Shown here: positions 7,477 to 17,262 of the stretch, in pieces
Position numbering within the stretch: the first letter of the stretch is position 1
Layout of the letters: every line of letters begins with the position of its first letter
Assembly: GCF_016623585.1 (NCBI RefSeq)
Contig: NZ_JAEHFY010000019.1
Location: 1-64,000 of the forward strand
From: Pedobacter segetis
GTDB taxonomy: Bacteria; Bacteroidota; Bacteroidia; Sphingobacteriales; Sphingobacteriaceae
Reading direction: 5' to 3'
Length of the DNA: 64,000 nucleotides
The notes under the pieces: generated by a model
Told to the model about the DNA's origin: nothing
What the model saw: only the letters and a program-made list of their open reading frames with translations
Database searches by the model: none
Program-made: the position numbers and the translations under genes

Positions 7477-9603
7477 ATGCTAAAGAAAACATTCATCTTA
7501 TTATGTTTTTGTGGATACTGTACGCTGGTAAATGCACAATTAGTAATCTATAAAGGCTTACAAAAAACAGGTAATAGCCAAATTTGCCAAGCTAATGGCG
7601 TTTATGTTGGTTCAAACATCCCAGGGGCGTTAAACAATAGCATAAAATCTATAGTTCTATCCCAGGGTTATATGGCAACTTTGGCAAATAATGAAGATGG
7701 CACCGGCGATAGCTTTTGCTATGTGGCTGCTACAAGCGATGTAGATGTAGATCTTGCTAGCGTACTACAAAACAATGTTTCTTTTATTAGGGTATTGCCC
7801 ATTGGTAATATTAAAAAAAGAGGTGTATGCGGGAAAGATAATGATGTGGTAGCAGCTTTAAACCCATCTTGGTTTTATGATTGGGGTACATCAGACATTA
7901 GCACCAATAATATACAATATGTGCCTTTGGCTTTTGGGCTAAATGCCGCTACAGACCTTACCAGAGTAGCAGGATATACGGCTAAAACCGATGTTAATAG
8001 TTTATCGGGATTTAATGAACCCGATAATTCTTCTCAAGGAAATATCCCCGATGAAACTACTGCCGCCCATGCTTATAAAAATTTGTTAAGAACTGGTTAT
8101 AGAATGGGTTCTCCTGTAACCACTCAAGGGCAATACAACAATTGGCTTTATAATTTTATGGCGATTGCAGCTACTGATACCACAAGAATTGATTATATAG
8201 CTGTGCATTGGTATGATTGGGACAATTGGCTTTCTCAACACAATGCAAGCCCCAATGCCAGCGATGTTCTTACCAGATTTAAAGCATATATAAATTCGGT
8301 TTACAATTTGTACAAAAAACCAATTTGGGTAACCGAATTTAACGCAAATACCAACAGAACCACTGCAACGCAAGAAGCTTTTATGCAGCTTGCTTTACCT
8401 TATTTAGAGAGCGATAGTAGGATTGAGCGTTATGCTTGGTTTTTTGAAACCAATAGCCCAGCATCTGTTAGCGGTAATTTAACCAATTTAGGGCAAATTT
8501 ACGGTAACTACGTATCAACCGCTAGTTTTACATCAAATATTGTAGATGACAGGCCAACAGATGTAACAACCACTTCAGGAAATTTGGTCTTTAATGGGGA
8601 TTTTGAAAATACAACTTCTTATCTAAATGGGTGGACCCCTAGCAGCGCTGACGACTTTAGAAAAGAAACAATCTATCCCATAAACACTACAACGGTAAGG
8701 TTCGCTTCTGTAAGCAACTCAAGAAATTTGATATCAGACCCAATTTCTGTGGTGCCCGGCAAAACTTACCAACTACAATTTACCGCTAGGATACAGGCTG
8801 CTGCTGGTGCAAGTGGGGGTGCAGGGCCATCAAGGGGTGGTGTTTTTTCAGGAGAAATTTTGAACGGATCTGATTTGGCGGCTACCAGTTTTACCACTTT
8901 AACAACTACCTCATCAACTAATACGGTTTTATCGGCAAATTATACTGTACCAACAGGGCAAACAACCATAAAGCTTAAGTTTACAAAAACGGCAGATGTA
9001 GGTTATCTTGATGATGTTTCATTAATAGACATTGCTTCCCTGCCTATTAAGCTAATTTCTTTCACAGGCAGTGCCGGCTTGGGTGGTGTTGATTTAAACT
9101 GGGAAACCGCAAGCGAAAGCAACAATAATTATTTTACCATTTACCAAAGTAGTAACGGAAAGATTTTTAATAAAGTAGCTAGTGTTTTTAGTAAAGGGAA
9201 TTCAGCAGATAAAAAACAGTACCACTTTTTAGACCAGCACCCTAATAATGGGCTTAATTATTATCAGTTATCACAAACAGATCATGATGGTAAAACAGAA
9301 ACGTTTAAACCTATAGCAGTAGATTTTAAAATCGCAAAAGATGCAGGTTTAAAAATATTTAGCAACCCCAGTAGTCTTCAGGTTTATCTAAATAATGATT
9401 TAGATGAAACAGTAAAAATAAACGTGTATGATTTAAACGGAAAAAATTGCTTTAACATCCAAAAAAGGCTTGTAAAGGGATTTAATTCACTTAGTTTAAA
9501 TATAAATGGTAGTAATTTAGCTATCGGCAACATTTATTTATTTAACATACAAGGTAAGCGCACAGGTATCAATAAAAAGTTTATTGTTTGCCCATATCAA
9601 TAA
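7477..9603 (+). CDS. Multidomain GH128-like endoglycanase (crystallin-like, GH128, CBM, T9SS CTD)
   Basis: Secreted 708-residue enzyme. Order: signal peptide (1-20); a beta/gamma-crystallin-like Greek-key module (about 22-112, KSIVLSQGY and VSFIRV); a clan GH-A catalytic core like Glyco_hydro_cc/GH128 (about 120-355) with FNEPD (Glu181) as likely acid/base and VTEF (Glu287) as likely nucleophile; a CBM4/9-like jelly roll (about 368-535); and a T9SS C-terminal domain (about 540-708). GH128 members studied are endo-beta-1,3-glucanases, but the sulfatase neighbours suggest a different or decorated substrate here. It should be secreted by T9SS and make the first cut in the polymer. A paralog without CBM and CTD lies at 23369. 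Terminator follows at 9631. Confidence 0.82.
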   Translation: MLKKTFILLCFCGYCTLVNAQLVIYKGLQKTGNSQICQANGVYVGSNIPGALNNSIKSIVLSQGYMATLANNEDGTGDSFCYVAATSDVDVDLASVLQNNVSFIRVLPIGNIKKRGVCGKDNDVVAALNPSWFYDWGTSDISTNNIQYVPLAFGLNAATDLTRVAGYTAKTDVNSLSGFNEPDNSSQGNIPDETTAAHAYKNLLRTGYRMGSPVTTQGQYNNWLYNFMAIAATDTTRIDYIAVHWYDWDNWLSQHNASPNASDVLTRFKAYINSVYNLYKKPIWVTEFNANTNRTTATQEAFMQLALPYLESDSRIERYAWFFETNSPASVSGNLTNLGQIYGNYVSTASFTSNIVDDRPTDVTTTSGNLVFNGDFENTTSYLNGWTPSSADDFRKETIYPINTTTVRFASVSNSRNLISDPISVVPGKTYQLQFTARIQAAAGASGGAGPSRGGVFSGEILNGSDLAATSFTTLTTTSSTNTVLSANYTVPTGQTTIKLKFTKTADVGYLDDVSLIDIASLPIKLISFTGSAGLGGVDLNWETASESNNNYFTIYQSSNGKIFNKVASVFSKGNSADKKQYHFLDQHPNNGLNYYQLSQTDHDGKTETFKPIAVDFKIAKDAGLKIFSNPSSLQVYLNNDLDETVKINVYDLNGKNCFNIQKRLVKGFNSLSLNINGSNLAIGNIYLFNIQGKRTGINKKFIVCPYQ

Positions 9604-9630
9604 AATGTATTCTAAAATGGGTAGCTTATT

Positions 9631-9669
9631 AAAGCCAATTGAAATTGATCGGTTGGCTTTTATTTTTTT
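9631..9669 (+). terminator. Rho-independent terminator after the GH128 operon
   Basis: AAAGCCAA (9631-9638) pairs with TTGGCTTT (9653-9660), followed by a T-rich run (TATTTTTTT). It lies 28 bases after the GH128-like stop codon. Confidence 0.75.
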
Positions 9670-9829
9670 ACATCCATAAAAATTATAGGTTTTAAAATTT
9701 TATATTGCCTAATAATCAAAACCGGTTTCCAATTTTAACGTAAATTCTAAGTATAGCAGTGGGTAATTAACCTGTAAACTATTTGCTTACGTATTAAAAC
9801 ATTGATAAGCAATTTAGCAGTTAAAGTAT

Positions 9830-12800
9830 ATGGTAAATAACAAATATCATTTCTTGAAAACAAGTTTTCAAATACCAGCAATTTTTAAGCTTGTAATGAT
9901 AACGGGTATTTTCACTTTTATTACCGGTATTTGTAATGCGCAGTTTAGTAAAGAATCATCCCTTACCATTGATAATGGTTTGGTAAACAACGAAGTAACC
10001 GCAATACACCAAGATAAATATGGTTTTATATGGTTTGGTACAAGAGGCGGGCTAGATCGGTTTGATGGTTATGATTTTAACAATTTACGTTACAAGAATA
10101 AATTTAGCATCAACCTAACCAGCCAAGCCGTAGAAGCTATTGCTGAAGATAACCGTCATACCTTGTGGATAGGTACAAAAAACGGTGGGTTAAACAGCTA
10201 TGATCTTTCAAAAGATTCAATTTCGCATTATTTCCCAGATGAAAGAATTAAGATTCAAGAAATCAAAGACTTGGCGGTAGATCGTGTTGGGAAACTTTAC
10301 ATAGCATCACTTCATGGGCTATACACTTTCAAAAACGGGAAATTTGGTACAATTGATAATAAACTTACCGTTAATTGCATAAACATCGATAAATATGGTA
10401 ATGTTTGGGTAGGTACAACCTTTGGGCTTTTTGTTTTAGAAAAAAATAGTGATCACTTAAAAAAAGTAACATTTGGCAAAAGAAGGCCTGCAATAAATTC
10501 AATTGCTATTAGCAAAGATGGGCAAACATTATACCTAGGCACCTGGTTTACCGGGCTTTTAGTGTACCATGTGAAAGAAAATAAAATAGAGCAGTTTTTA
10601 GATGCCGAAAAAAGTAAAATAAGTTTAAACGGCAATAATAATATTTATAGGGTTTATCTAGATAAGAGCCAAAATTTATGGGTAGGCACATGGGGCGCAG
10701 GGCTAAAGAAGTTTGATCTGAAAACCAATAAATTTGAACGTATTGAAATTAGCTCGAACAATGTTTTTAACAAAGATTATGACATCATCCTATCCATACA
10801 TCAGGATGTTACCGGCATTATTTGGATAGGCACCGATGGAGGTGGGGTTTGTAAAATAGATCCTTATAAGAAAGCCTTTAAAACCATTGCTTATGAGGCT
10901 GCCCAAAAGGCCGGGCTATCAAATACCCATATAAAATCTGTATTTGTTGATACCGACGGTGGCCTATGGCTTGGTACAAAAGGTGATGGGCTTTTTTACT
11001 CAAAAGACAAAAAATCTTTTTTTAAGAAAGAAACCGGTAATAAAGTAAGAGTGGTAAACGCTTTTTTTGAGAACGATAAAAAGGATTTATGGGTAGGTAC
11101 AGATAAGGGCTTGTTAATTTACAAGAACTACAAACAAGAAAAACCGGCAAAACCAATTTATGTTGATAATTGGCAAGATTCTTTGGGTTTGAGTGGGCCT
11201 AAAATTACTTCAATAGTTAAAGATAAGAACCAGGTTATTTGGCTGGGAACGCAAGAACATGGTTTAAACAAACTGGCCAGATCAAACAACGATTTATATT
11301 ATTTTAAAAAATATTCTGAAAAAGTAGGGGTAAAGGGTGCATTGCAAAGCACCCGCATAAGCTGTATGCTTATTGATAATAAAGATAGATTATGGATAGG
11401 CACCTATGACGGCTTACATATTTATGAACCGGGTAGCGATGATTTTTATGTTATCAAACGCAAACAAGACTCTGAAAACACCATTTCAAACAACACCATA
11501 CTTTCTTTGGCGCAAGATCAAAAAGGCAATATTTGGATAGGCACACAACAAGGCCTTAACCAACTAGAGTTTAAGAGCAAAACCGATTATAAATTTACCA
11601 ATTTTTTTGAGCAGGCGGGCCTGCCGAACGATTATATCCATGCTATTTTGGTGGATCAGTTTAATAATATTTGGATGTCTACCAACAGCGGCATCAGTAA
11701 ATACAACACATCTAAAAACATTTTTATAAATTTTGATGAAAGAGACGGAGTTGCAACCAATACCTTTTCAGAAAATTCAAGTTTCAAGTCGTTTAATGGG
11801 CAAATGTTTTTTGGGGGCATATCTGGCCTAACGTATTTTTATCCAGATAATATCCGCTTAAACAGGTATCAGCCAAAAATTTTTATTACCAACCTTAAAA
11901 TCAACAACGTTGATGTTCAAGTGGGTAAAACAGATGAAAAGAGCGTAATATTAAAAAAAGCACTTTTTCTAACAAAAAGAATAGAGCTAAACTATAAAGA
12001 GAATATCGTTACCCTTTCTTTTTCTGCATTAGATTTTCACGCATCCAACAAAAATCAATACAGATATAAATTAGAAGGTTTTGAAAAAAGCTGGGTAAAC
12101 TCTGGAAAAAGAAGAACGGTAACTTATACTAACCTGCCTGCTGGCAATTATACTTTTAGGGTACAGGCATCAAATAGTGATCAAGTTTGGAGCGAGGATG
12201 AAGCAAAGCTTAATATCCAAATATTGCCACCCCCTTGGGAAACTTGGTGGGCATATACTGTTTATTGCTTTATTATTTTGGGCTTACTGGGTTTTTCTAG
12301 GTACATAACCTTAAGCAGGTTAAGGCTTAAGAATAAACTGCATATTGCCGATCTAAATTTTAAGAAAGAACATGAGATAACAGAAATAAAAGGCAAGTTT
12401 TTTTCTAACATATCTCATGAATTTAGGACACCCCTTACCTTAATGATTGGCCCATTAGAGAGCTTATCATACAACGATAGTATGGATACCGCTGCAAAAA
12501 GTATCTTAGAAAAAGTACAAAACCAATCTAAAAGATTATTGAGCTTAGTAAACCAATTATTAGATTTTAACAAGGCAGAGAATAACACCCTAAACTTAAA
12601 CGCTTTTGATCAAGAGGTGGTGGGTTTGCTATCTGGCATCTACAACTCGTTTTTAGAAGAAGCAAACCGTAAAAATATCAATTATAGATTTGAGGCTAGT
12701 GAGGATACCATCTATCTTACAGTAGATAAGGAAAAGCTTGAAAGTATTTGCTACAATTTATTATCAAACGCGTTTAAATTTACCCAAAGAGGCGGAGAAA

Positions 12801-13924
12801 TCTCTTTTAAAATAAAAACTTTTAACGCAGAGAGCAATTGTGAAATTGTAGTTTCTGATAATGGAAAGGGCGTAAGCGAAAAAGACAAGGCTAAGATATT
12901 TGACCGCTTTTATCAAGTATCGCAAGCAGAGGCGGGGCAATATGCAGGTACAGGTATAGGCTTGGCTTTTGTAAAAGATTTGGTTTTATTGCATAAAGGT
13001 TCAATCTCTATTGAAGACAATTTGCCAAAAGGCAGTATTTTTAAGGTAATATTGCCCTATAAACAAAGCACAAGCTCTGCAGATAAAGCGGCTCAAAAAA
13101 CCCAAAAAACCTCTTTAACCAAAAACCAAGATGCAAGCCCTACCGAAAACATAGCACTTACCGAGAAACCAATTATTTTGGTAGTGGAAGACAATGAAGA
13201 GCTAAACCACTATATCTGTGAAACCTTGGCCAGCACTGGCGAAGTTTTCTCTTCAATTAATGGTAAAGATGGGATAGAAAAAGCCTTTGAAATAATGCCC
13301 GATCTGGTAGTTAGTGATGTGATGATGCCAGGAATAGATGGCTATGCCCTCTGTAAAATTCTAAAATCAGATAGCAGGACTTCACATATCCCAATAGTTT
13401 TGCTTACTGCCAAATCTGATGATACTTCACTTGTACAAGGCTTAGAGTTTGGTGCAGACAATTACCTAACCAAACCTTTTAACCCAAGTGTTTTGATCTC
13501 TTATATTAACAACATCATCAAATCGAGGTTAAAACTTAGGGAGTTGTTTGCCAACCGCCTAACCCTATCGCCAACAGATGTAGAGGTAGATTCTTTTGAT
13601 GAAGAATTTATAAAAAAATCGATCCAATTTATAGAGGAGAATATGCGTAACGAAAAACCCTCAATTGATGAGTTGGCCAAGCAGTTAAACATGAGCAGAT
13701 CTACCTTTTATAGAAAGCTTAAAGCGGTAACGGGCATGTCTGGTACTGATTTTATCAGTTTGATAAGATTAAAACGTAGTGCGCAATTACTAGAAACCGG
13801 TGAATATTCTGTAAGTATGGCCGCATACGAGGTTGGTTATAACGATCTTAAAAACTTTAGAAAAAGCTTTCATAACCAATTCGGGAAAAACCCATCAGAT
13901 TACTTAAAGGCCTATTTAAAATAG
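9830..13924 (+). CDS. Hybrid two-component system sensor/regulator (HTCS-1)
   Basis: One-protein signalling system of 1364 residues. An N-terminal signal anchor (about 15-38) is followed by a periplasmic two-component beta-propeller sensor (many repeats of the LWIGT/GLDRFD kind, about 45-680), a Y_Y_Y domain (about 710-800), a membrane helix (about 805-827), a HisKA domain with His863 in SHEFRTPLT, a HATPase (NLLSNAFKF, DNGKG, GTGIGLAF), a receiver with Asp1163 in SDVMMPG and a conserved Lys in TKPF, and an AraC-type HTH (about 1260-1364). It senses an oligosaccharide in the periplasm and activates PUL genes. It lies directly before SusC. The likely targets carry the TKATTA 22-bp repeat operators at 6073-6136, 6213-6280 and 13974-14037. 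No such operator is seen at its own promoter. Confidence 0.96.
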   Translation: MVNNKYHFLKTSFQIPAIFKLVMITGIFTFITGICNAQFSKESSLTIDNGLVNNEVTAIHQDKYGFIWFGTRGGLDRFDGYDFNNLRYKNKFSINLTSQAVEAIAEDNRHTLWIGTKNGGLNSYDLSKDSISHYFPDERIKIQEIKDLAVDRVGKLYIASLHGLYTFKNGKFGTIDNKLTVNCINIDKYGNVWVGTTFGLFVLEKNSDHLKKVTFGKRRPAINSIAISKDGQTLYLGTWFTGLLVYHVKENKIEQFLDAEKSKISLNGNNNIYRVYLDKSQNLWVGTWGAGLKKFDLKTNKFERIEISSNNVFNKDYDIILSIHQDVTGIIWIGTDGGGVCKIDPYKKAFKTIAYEAAQKAGLSNTHIKSVFVDTDGGLWLGTKGDGLFYSKDKKSFFKKETGNKVRVVNAFFENDKKDLWVGTDKGLLIYKNYKQEKPAKPIYVDNWQDSLGLSGPKITSIVKDKNQVIWLGTQEHGLNKLARSNNDLYYFKKYSEKVGVKGALQSTRISCMLIDNKDRLWIGTYDGLHIYEPGSDDFYVIKRKQDSENTISNNTILSLAQDQKGNIWIGTQQGLNQLEFKSKTDYKFTNFFEQAGLPNDYIHAILVDQFNNIWMSTNSGISKYNTSKNIFINFDERDGVATNTFSENSSFKSFNGQMFFGGISGLTYFYPDNIRLNRYQPKIFITNLKINNVDVQVGKTDEKSVILKKALFLTKRIELNYKENIVTLSFSALDFHASNKNQYRYKLEGFEKSWVNSGKRRTVTYTNLPAGNYTFRVQASNSDQVWSEDEAKLNIQILPPPWETWWAYTVYCFIILGLLGFSRYITLSRLRLKNKLHIADLNFKKEHEITEIKGKFFSNISHEFRTPLTLMIGPLESLSYNDSMDTAAKSILEKVQNQSKRLLSLVNQLLDFNKAENNTLNLNAFDQEVVGLLSGIYNSFLEEANRKNINYRFEASEDTIYLTVDKEKLESICYNLLSNAFKFTQRGGEISFKIKTFNAESNCEIVVSDNGKGVSEKDKAKIFDRFYQVSQAEAGQYAGTGIGLAFVKDLVLLHKGSISIEDNLPKGSIFKVILPYKQSTSSADKAAQKTQKTSLTKNQDASPTENIALTEKPIILVVEDNEELNHYICETLASTGEVFSSINGKDGIEKAFEIMPDLVVSDVMMPGIDGYALCKILKSDSRTSHIPIVLLTAKSDDTSLVQGLEFGADNYLTKPFNPSVLISYINNIIKSRLKLRELFANRLTLSPTDVEVDSFDEEFIKKSIQFIEENMRNEKPSIDELAKQLNMSRSTFYRKLKAVTGMSGTDFISLIRLKRSAQLLETGEYSVSMAAYEVGYNDLKNFRKSFHNQFGKNPSDYLKAYLK

Positions 13925-13973
13925 CCCCCAATTGGCCTAAAACTTTAATTTTTAAGCTTCCTAAGCCTTTGGC

Positions 13974-14037
13974 TAGTTATTGCCGCCTATTTGAATAGTT
14001 ACCCCCCTAAGCCAAAAGCACATTTTTGTTACCATTG
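13974..14037 (+). promoter_or_regulatory. Candidate HTCS operator and promoter of susC
   Basis: TAGTTA occurs at 13974 and 13996, exactly 22 bp apart, each followed by a C-rich stretch (TTGCCGCC and CCCCCC). TACCATTG at 14030-14037 resembles the TAnnTTTG -7 element at the usual distance. The layout matches the other operators of the window. Confidence 0.5.
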
Positions 14038-14104
14038 CTTTAGAAAGATTATTAATCTGACTTAAACCAATTATTAGTTTTCAAAAAATCTTAAATTTTA
14101 TTGT

Positions 14105-17100
14105 ATGAGTAACGTAAAACTACTTAAAAGTATTCTCTGCCCCTTAAGGCTGTTTTTTTTGTTAATCCTAAGCCTTGCACTCACCTTAAATAGTGAAAGT
14201 TCAATGGCTCAGCAGAAATTAGCGATCAAAGGTAAGGTCATATCATCATCAGACGGTATGGGTTTGCCCGGGGTATCTGTGCAAGAAATCGGCAACCCTA
14301 AGAACGGGGTGGTAACCGATGTAAATGGCAACTATCAGATCAATTTATCTTCTCAGAGTGCTGTTTTAAAATTCTCTTATTTGGGGTTTAAAACCCAACA
14401 AGTAGGGGTTAACGGAAAAGCAGTAATTAATATAGCTTTAGAAGAAGATAGGGCTAAATTAGACGAAGTTGTAGTAGTTGGTTATGGCCAACAGAAGAAA
14501 GTTAACCTAACGGGTTCTGTAGAAACGGCTAGATTTGATGATGCCGTAAATACACCGGTTACCAATTCGGCCCAATTAATGTACGGCAAATTTTCTGGTG
14601 TTCAGCTTACCCAAGGAAGCGGTTTGCCCGGTAATGATGGATCATCTGTAACCATTCGCGGAGTGGGTACATTTGGAAGTGTTGCGCCTTTGGTTGTAAT
14701 TGATAATATTCAATATGCAGATTTAAGTGCTTTCAATAATTTATCACCCTCTGATATTGAGACAATAACAGTATTAAAAGATGCTGCTGCCAGTGCAATT
14801 TACGGGGCAAGGGGTGCTAATGGTGTAATTTTGGTAACCACCAAAAAAGGCAAAAGCGGTGTTTCTTCGGTAGATTATAATGTTTATACTGGCCTTCAAG
14901 ATGTTACGGTAAGGCCAGAATACCTTAACGCCGTAAATTATGCAACACTAAAAAACGAGCATGATATAAATTTAAACGGTGCCAATGCCCCAATAAGGTA
15001 TTCCCCTGCCAACATCCAAACAATTATTGATGGCTCTAATCCCGATCAATACGCAAATACCAATTGGGTAAACGAAATTTTGAGGACCGCCCCGGTGCAA
15101 AACCACTATCTGTCTTTTTCTGGCGGTAATGATAAAACCACCTATCGTGTATCTACGGGTTACCTAAACCAACAGGCAGTTGTACAAGGAAAATTCAAAT
15201 CGCAAAGATTTAATTTAAGCTTAAACCTTAATTCTAAGTTGAAAGACTGGTTAGAGATTTCTAATATTACCAGCGCTTATTGGAAAAAATTCCAAGGGCC
15301 AACGGGCGGCCCCGATGCCATTACCGGAGAAACAGGTATCATTAACCAGTTCGAGCGCTCTTCGCCCACTATTCCTGCTTATTATTCTAATGGTAATTAT
15401 GGTATTGTGGATGGTTCTTACCAAAACGTTAATTTTAGCTATCCCGCTACAAACCCGCTAAGAACGGGTAGTTTAGGAGACTATAAAGCAGATAATATTA
15501 ATTTAGCAGAGCGTTTAGGCGCAAAAATTAATTTTACAAAAGATTTAACTTTTGAAACCAGCGGAAGTTTAACATTAACTAACGCAAAAAGCTACGATTT
15601 TAATCCCATTGCTTCAACTTATGATTATGATGGCAACCTAGTTGGGCAAAACGCAACTAACACATTAAAAAACGGATCTACCTTTAATTATAGGATATTA
15701 AATGAGAATATTTTAAGGTATGCTAAAACATTTAATAAAAAGCATAATTTTTCTGCGCTTGCGGGCTATTCAGCTTCGTATGATAGAACCTCTGGTTTTA
15801 CCGGGTCTTTACAAGGCTTTACCTCAAATACTGATGTTCAGGTATTTAATGTAGGGGGTACAGCAAACCCAAACGTTAACGGAGGTGCTAATGAGGTTAC
15901 TACTATTTCCTACTTTTCTAGATTAAACTATGATTATGAAGGGAAGTATTTGCTAGAAGTTGATTATAGGGCCGATGGAAGTTCGAAGTTCAATCCTGGT
16001 TACAGATATGGTTATTATCCTGCTTTTTCAGCCGGATGGAGGATAAGCGAGGAACAATTTATGAAAAACATCGATTGGATTTCTGAACTGAAAATTAGAG
16101 GTAGTTTAGGGGCTACTGGTAATGATGGCAAAAATGCTTATATCTCAAAACAAACATACAACGGCGGGTTAGATTATTACTTAGGCAGTAGCGATGTAGG
16201 AGCCGTAGCACAAACTATTGCTGCAAACCCAATTGCTACTTGGGAAAAAATTGTGCAAACCAACATAGGTTTTGATGCAGACCTGTTTAAAAATAGGCTG
16301 TCTTTAACGGCAGATTATTACCAAAGAAAAAGCTCGGGCGTTCTTTATAATAATTTCCCCATCCCTAGTTCAATAGGTATTTCAAGCATTCAAGCGGTAA
16401 ACGCTGCCGATATGACCAATAAAGGGTTTGAAGCCTCTATTAACTACAGGGGTAAAGTAAATGAACTTAATTACGGTGTTGGGGGTAGTATAACCACATC
16501 CAGTAATAAAGTTACAAGTTTAGGTTATAGGGGCATACCTACTATTGGTGCTCAAAGTATTGTTACACCCGGGCAACCATATAACTCATATTATGGTTAT
16601 AGAGTAATAGGGATATTCCAAAGTCAGGCTGAAGTTGATGCTGCACCTAAACAGTTTGGAAATGCGAAAACTGCCCCAGGAGACTTGCAATACGCAGATT
16701 TGGCTGGGCCAAACGGCAGTGGCCCAGATGGGATTATTGATGCTAATGACCGTACCGTTATAGGCAACCCATACCCAAAGCTGATGTATAATATGAACTT
16801 AACTTTAGGTTTTAAAGGGTTTGATTTTGGAGCTGTTTTTCAAGGATTAAGCGGTGTGGATAGATTTTTAAATGATAACGGCCAACAACCATTTCCAGAC
16901 GATAGAAACAATGTGCTGTCTTACTGGGTTAACCGTTGGACACCAACAAATCCATCAACTACTTTACCTCGTTTAGGTGGACAAAATAACTCTCAAATCT
17001 CTACTTTTTATATAGAGGATGGTTCTTATTTGAGACTTAAAAATGCAGAGTTAGGATACACTTTGCCTACCATGTTTACCCAAAAGTATGGTATTAATAG

Positions 17101-17257
17101 ATTACGGATCTACATCAGCGGGCAAAACTTGTTGACATTTACAAAAATGAAGAATTTTGACCCAGAACGTCCGGTAGGCAATGACCCTACCAACCCAACA
17201 GATCAACAAGTACCATTATATAAAGTTTATACTTTAGGATTAAACCTTAAATTTTAG
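14105..17257 (+). CDS. susC: SusC-like TonB-dependent outer-membrane glycan transporter
   Basis: Outer-membrane importer of oligosaccharides, 1050 residues. A long signal peptide (about 1-36, ending SSMAQQ) is followed by a carboxypeptidase-regulatory-like domain (about 38-115), a TonB box/linker (DEVVVVGYG), a plug domain (VTIRGVGTFG to GARGANGVILVTTKKG, about 130-250) and a 22-strand-type beta-barrel that ends in LNLKF with the C-terminal Phe typical of barrel assembly. Length is normal for the family. The susD gene starts 6 bases after the stop. An operator-like repeat lies about 100 bases upstream. This is the only SusC in the window. Confidence 0.97.
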   Translation: MSNVKLLKSILCPLRLFFLLILSLALTLNSESSMAQQKLAIKGKVISSSDGMGLPGVSVQEIGNPKNGVVTDVNGNYQINLSSQSAVLKFSYLGFKTQQVGVNGKAVINIALEEDRAKLDEVVVVGYGQQKKVNLTGSVETARFDDAVNTPVTNSAQLMYGKFSGVQLTQGSGLPGNDGSSVTIRGVGTFGSVAPLVVIDNIQYADLSAFNNLSPSDIETITVLKDAAASAIYGARGANGVILVTTKKGKSGVSSVDYNVYTGLQDVTVRPEYLNAVNYATLKNEHDINLNGANAPIRYSPANIQTIIDGSNPDQYANTNWVNEILRTAPVQNHYLSFSGGNDKTTYRVSTGYLNQQAVVQGKFKSQRFNLSLNLNSKLKDWLEISNITSAYWKKFQGPTGGPDAITGETGIINQFERSSPTIPAYYSNGNYGIVDGSYQNVNFSYPATNPLRTGSLGDYKADNINLAERLGAKINFTKDLTFETSGSLTLTNAKSYDFNPIASTYDYDGNLVGQNATNTLKNGSTFNYRILNENILRYAKTFNKKHNFSALAGYSASYDRTSGFTGSLQGFTSNTDVQVFNVGGTANPNVNGGANEVTTISYFSRLNYDYEGKYLLEVDYRADGSSKFNPGYRYGYYPAFSAGWRISEEQFMKNIDWISELKIRGSLGATGNDGKNAYISKQTYNGGLDYYLGSSDVGAVAQTIAANPIATWEKIVQTNIGFDADLFKNRLSLTADYYQRKSSGVLYNNFPIPSSIGISSIQAVNAADMTNKGFEASINYRGKVNELNYGVGGSITTSSNKVTSLGYRGIPTIGAQSIVTPGQPYNSYYGYRVIGIFQSQAEVDAAPKQFGNAKTAPGDLQYADLAGPNGSGPDGIIDANDRTVIGNPYPKLMYNMNLTLGFKGFDFGAVFQGLSGVDRFLNDNGQQPFPDDRNNVLSYWVNRWTPTNPSTTLPRLGGQNNSQISTFYIEDGSYLRLKNAELGYTLPTMFTQKYGINRLRIYISGQNLLTFTKMKNFDPERPVGNDPTNPTDQQVPLYKVYTLGLNLKF

Positions 17258-17262
17258 GAAAT

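Noticed and set aside
9604-9829. HTCS-type operator at the HTCS-1 promoter
   Set aside because: Apart from the terminator, no direct repeat with 22-bp period was found, so autoregulation by this motif is not supported.
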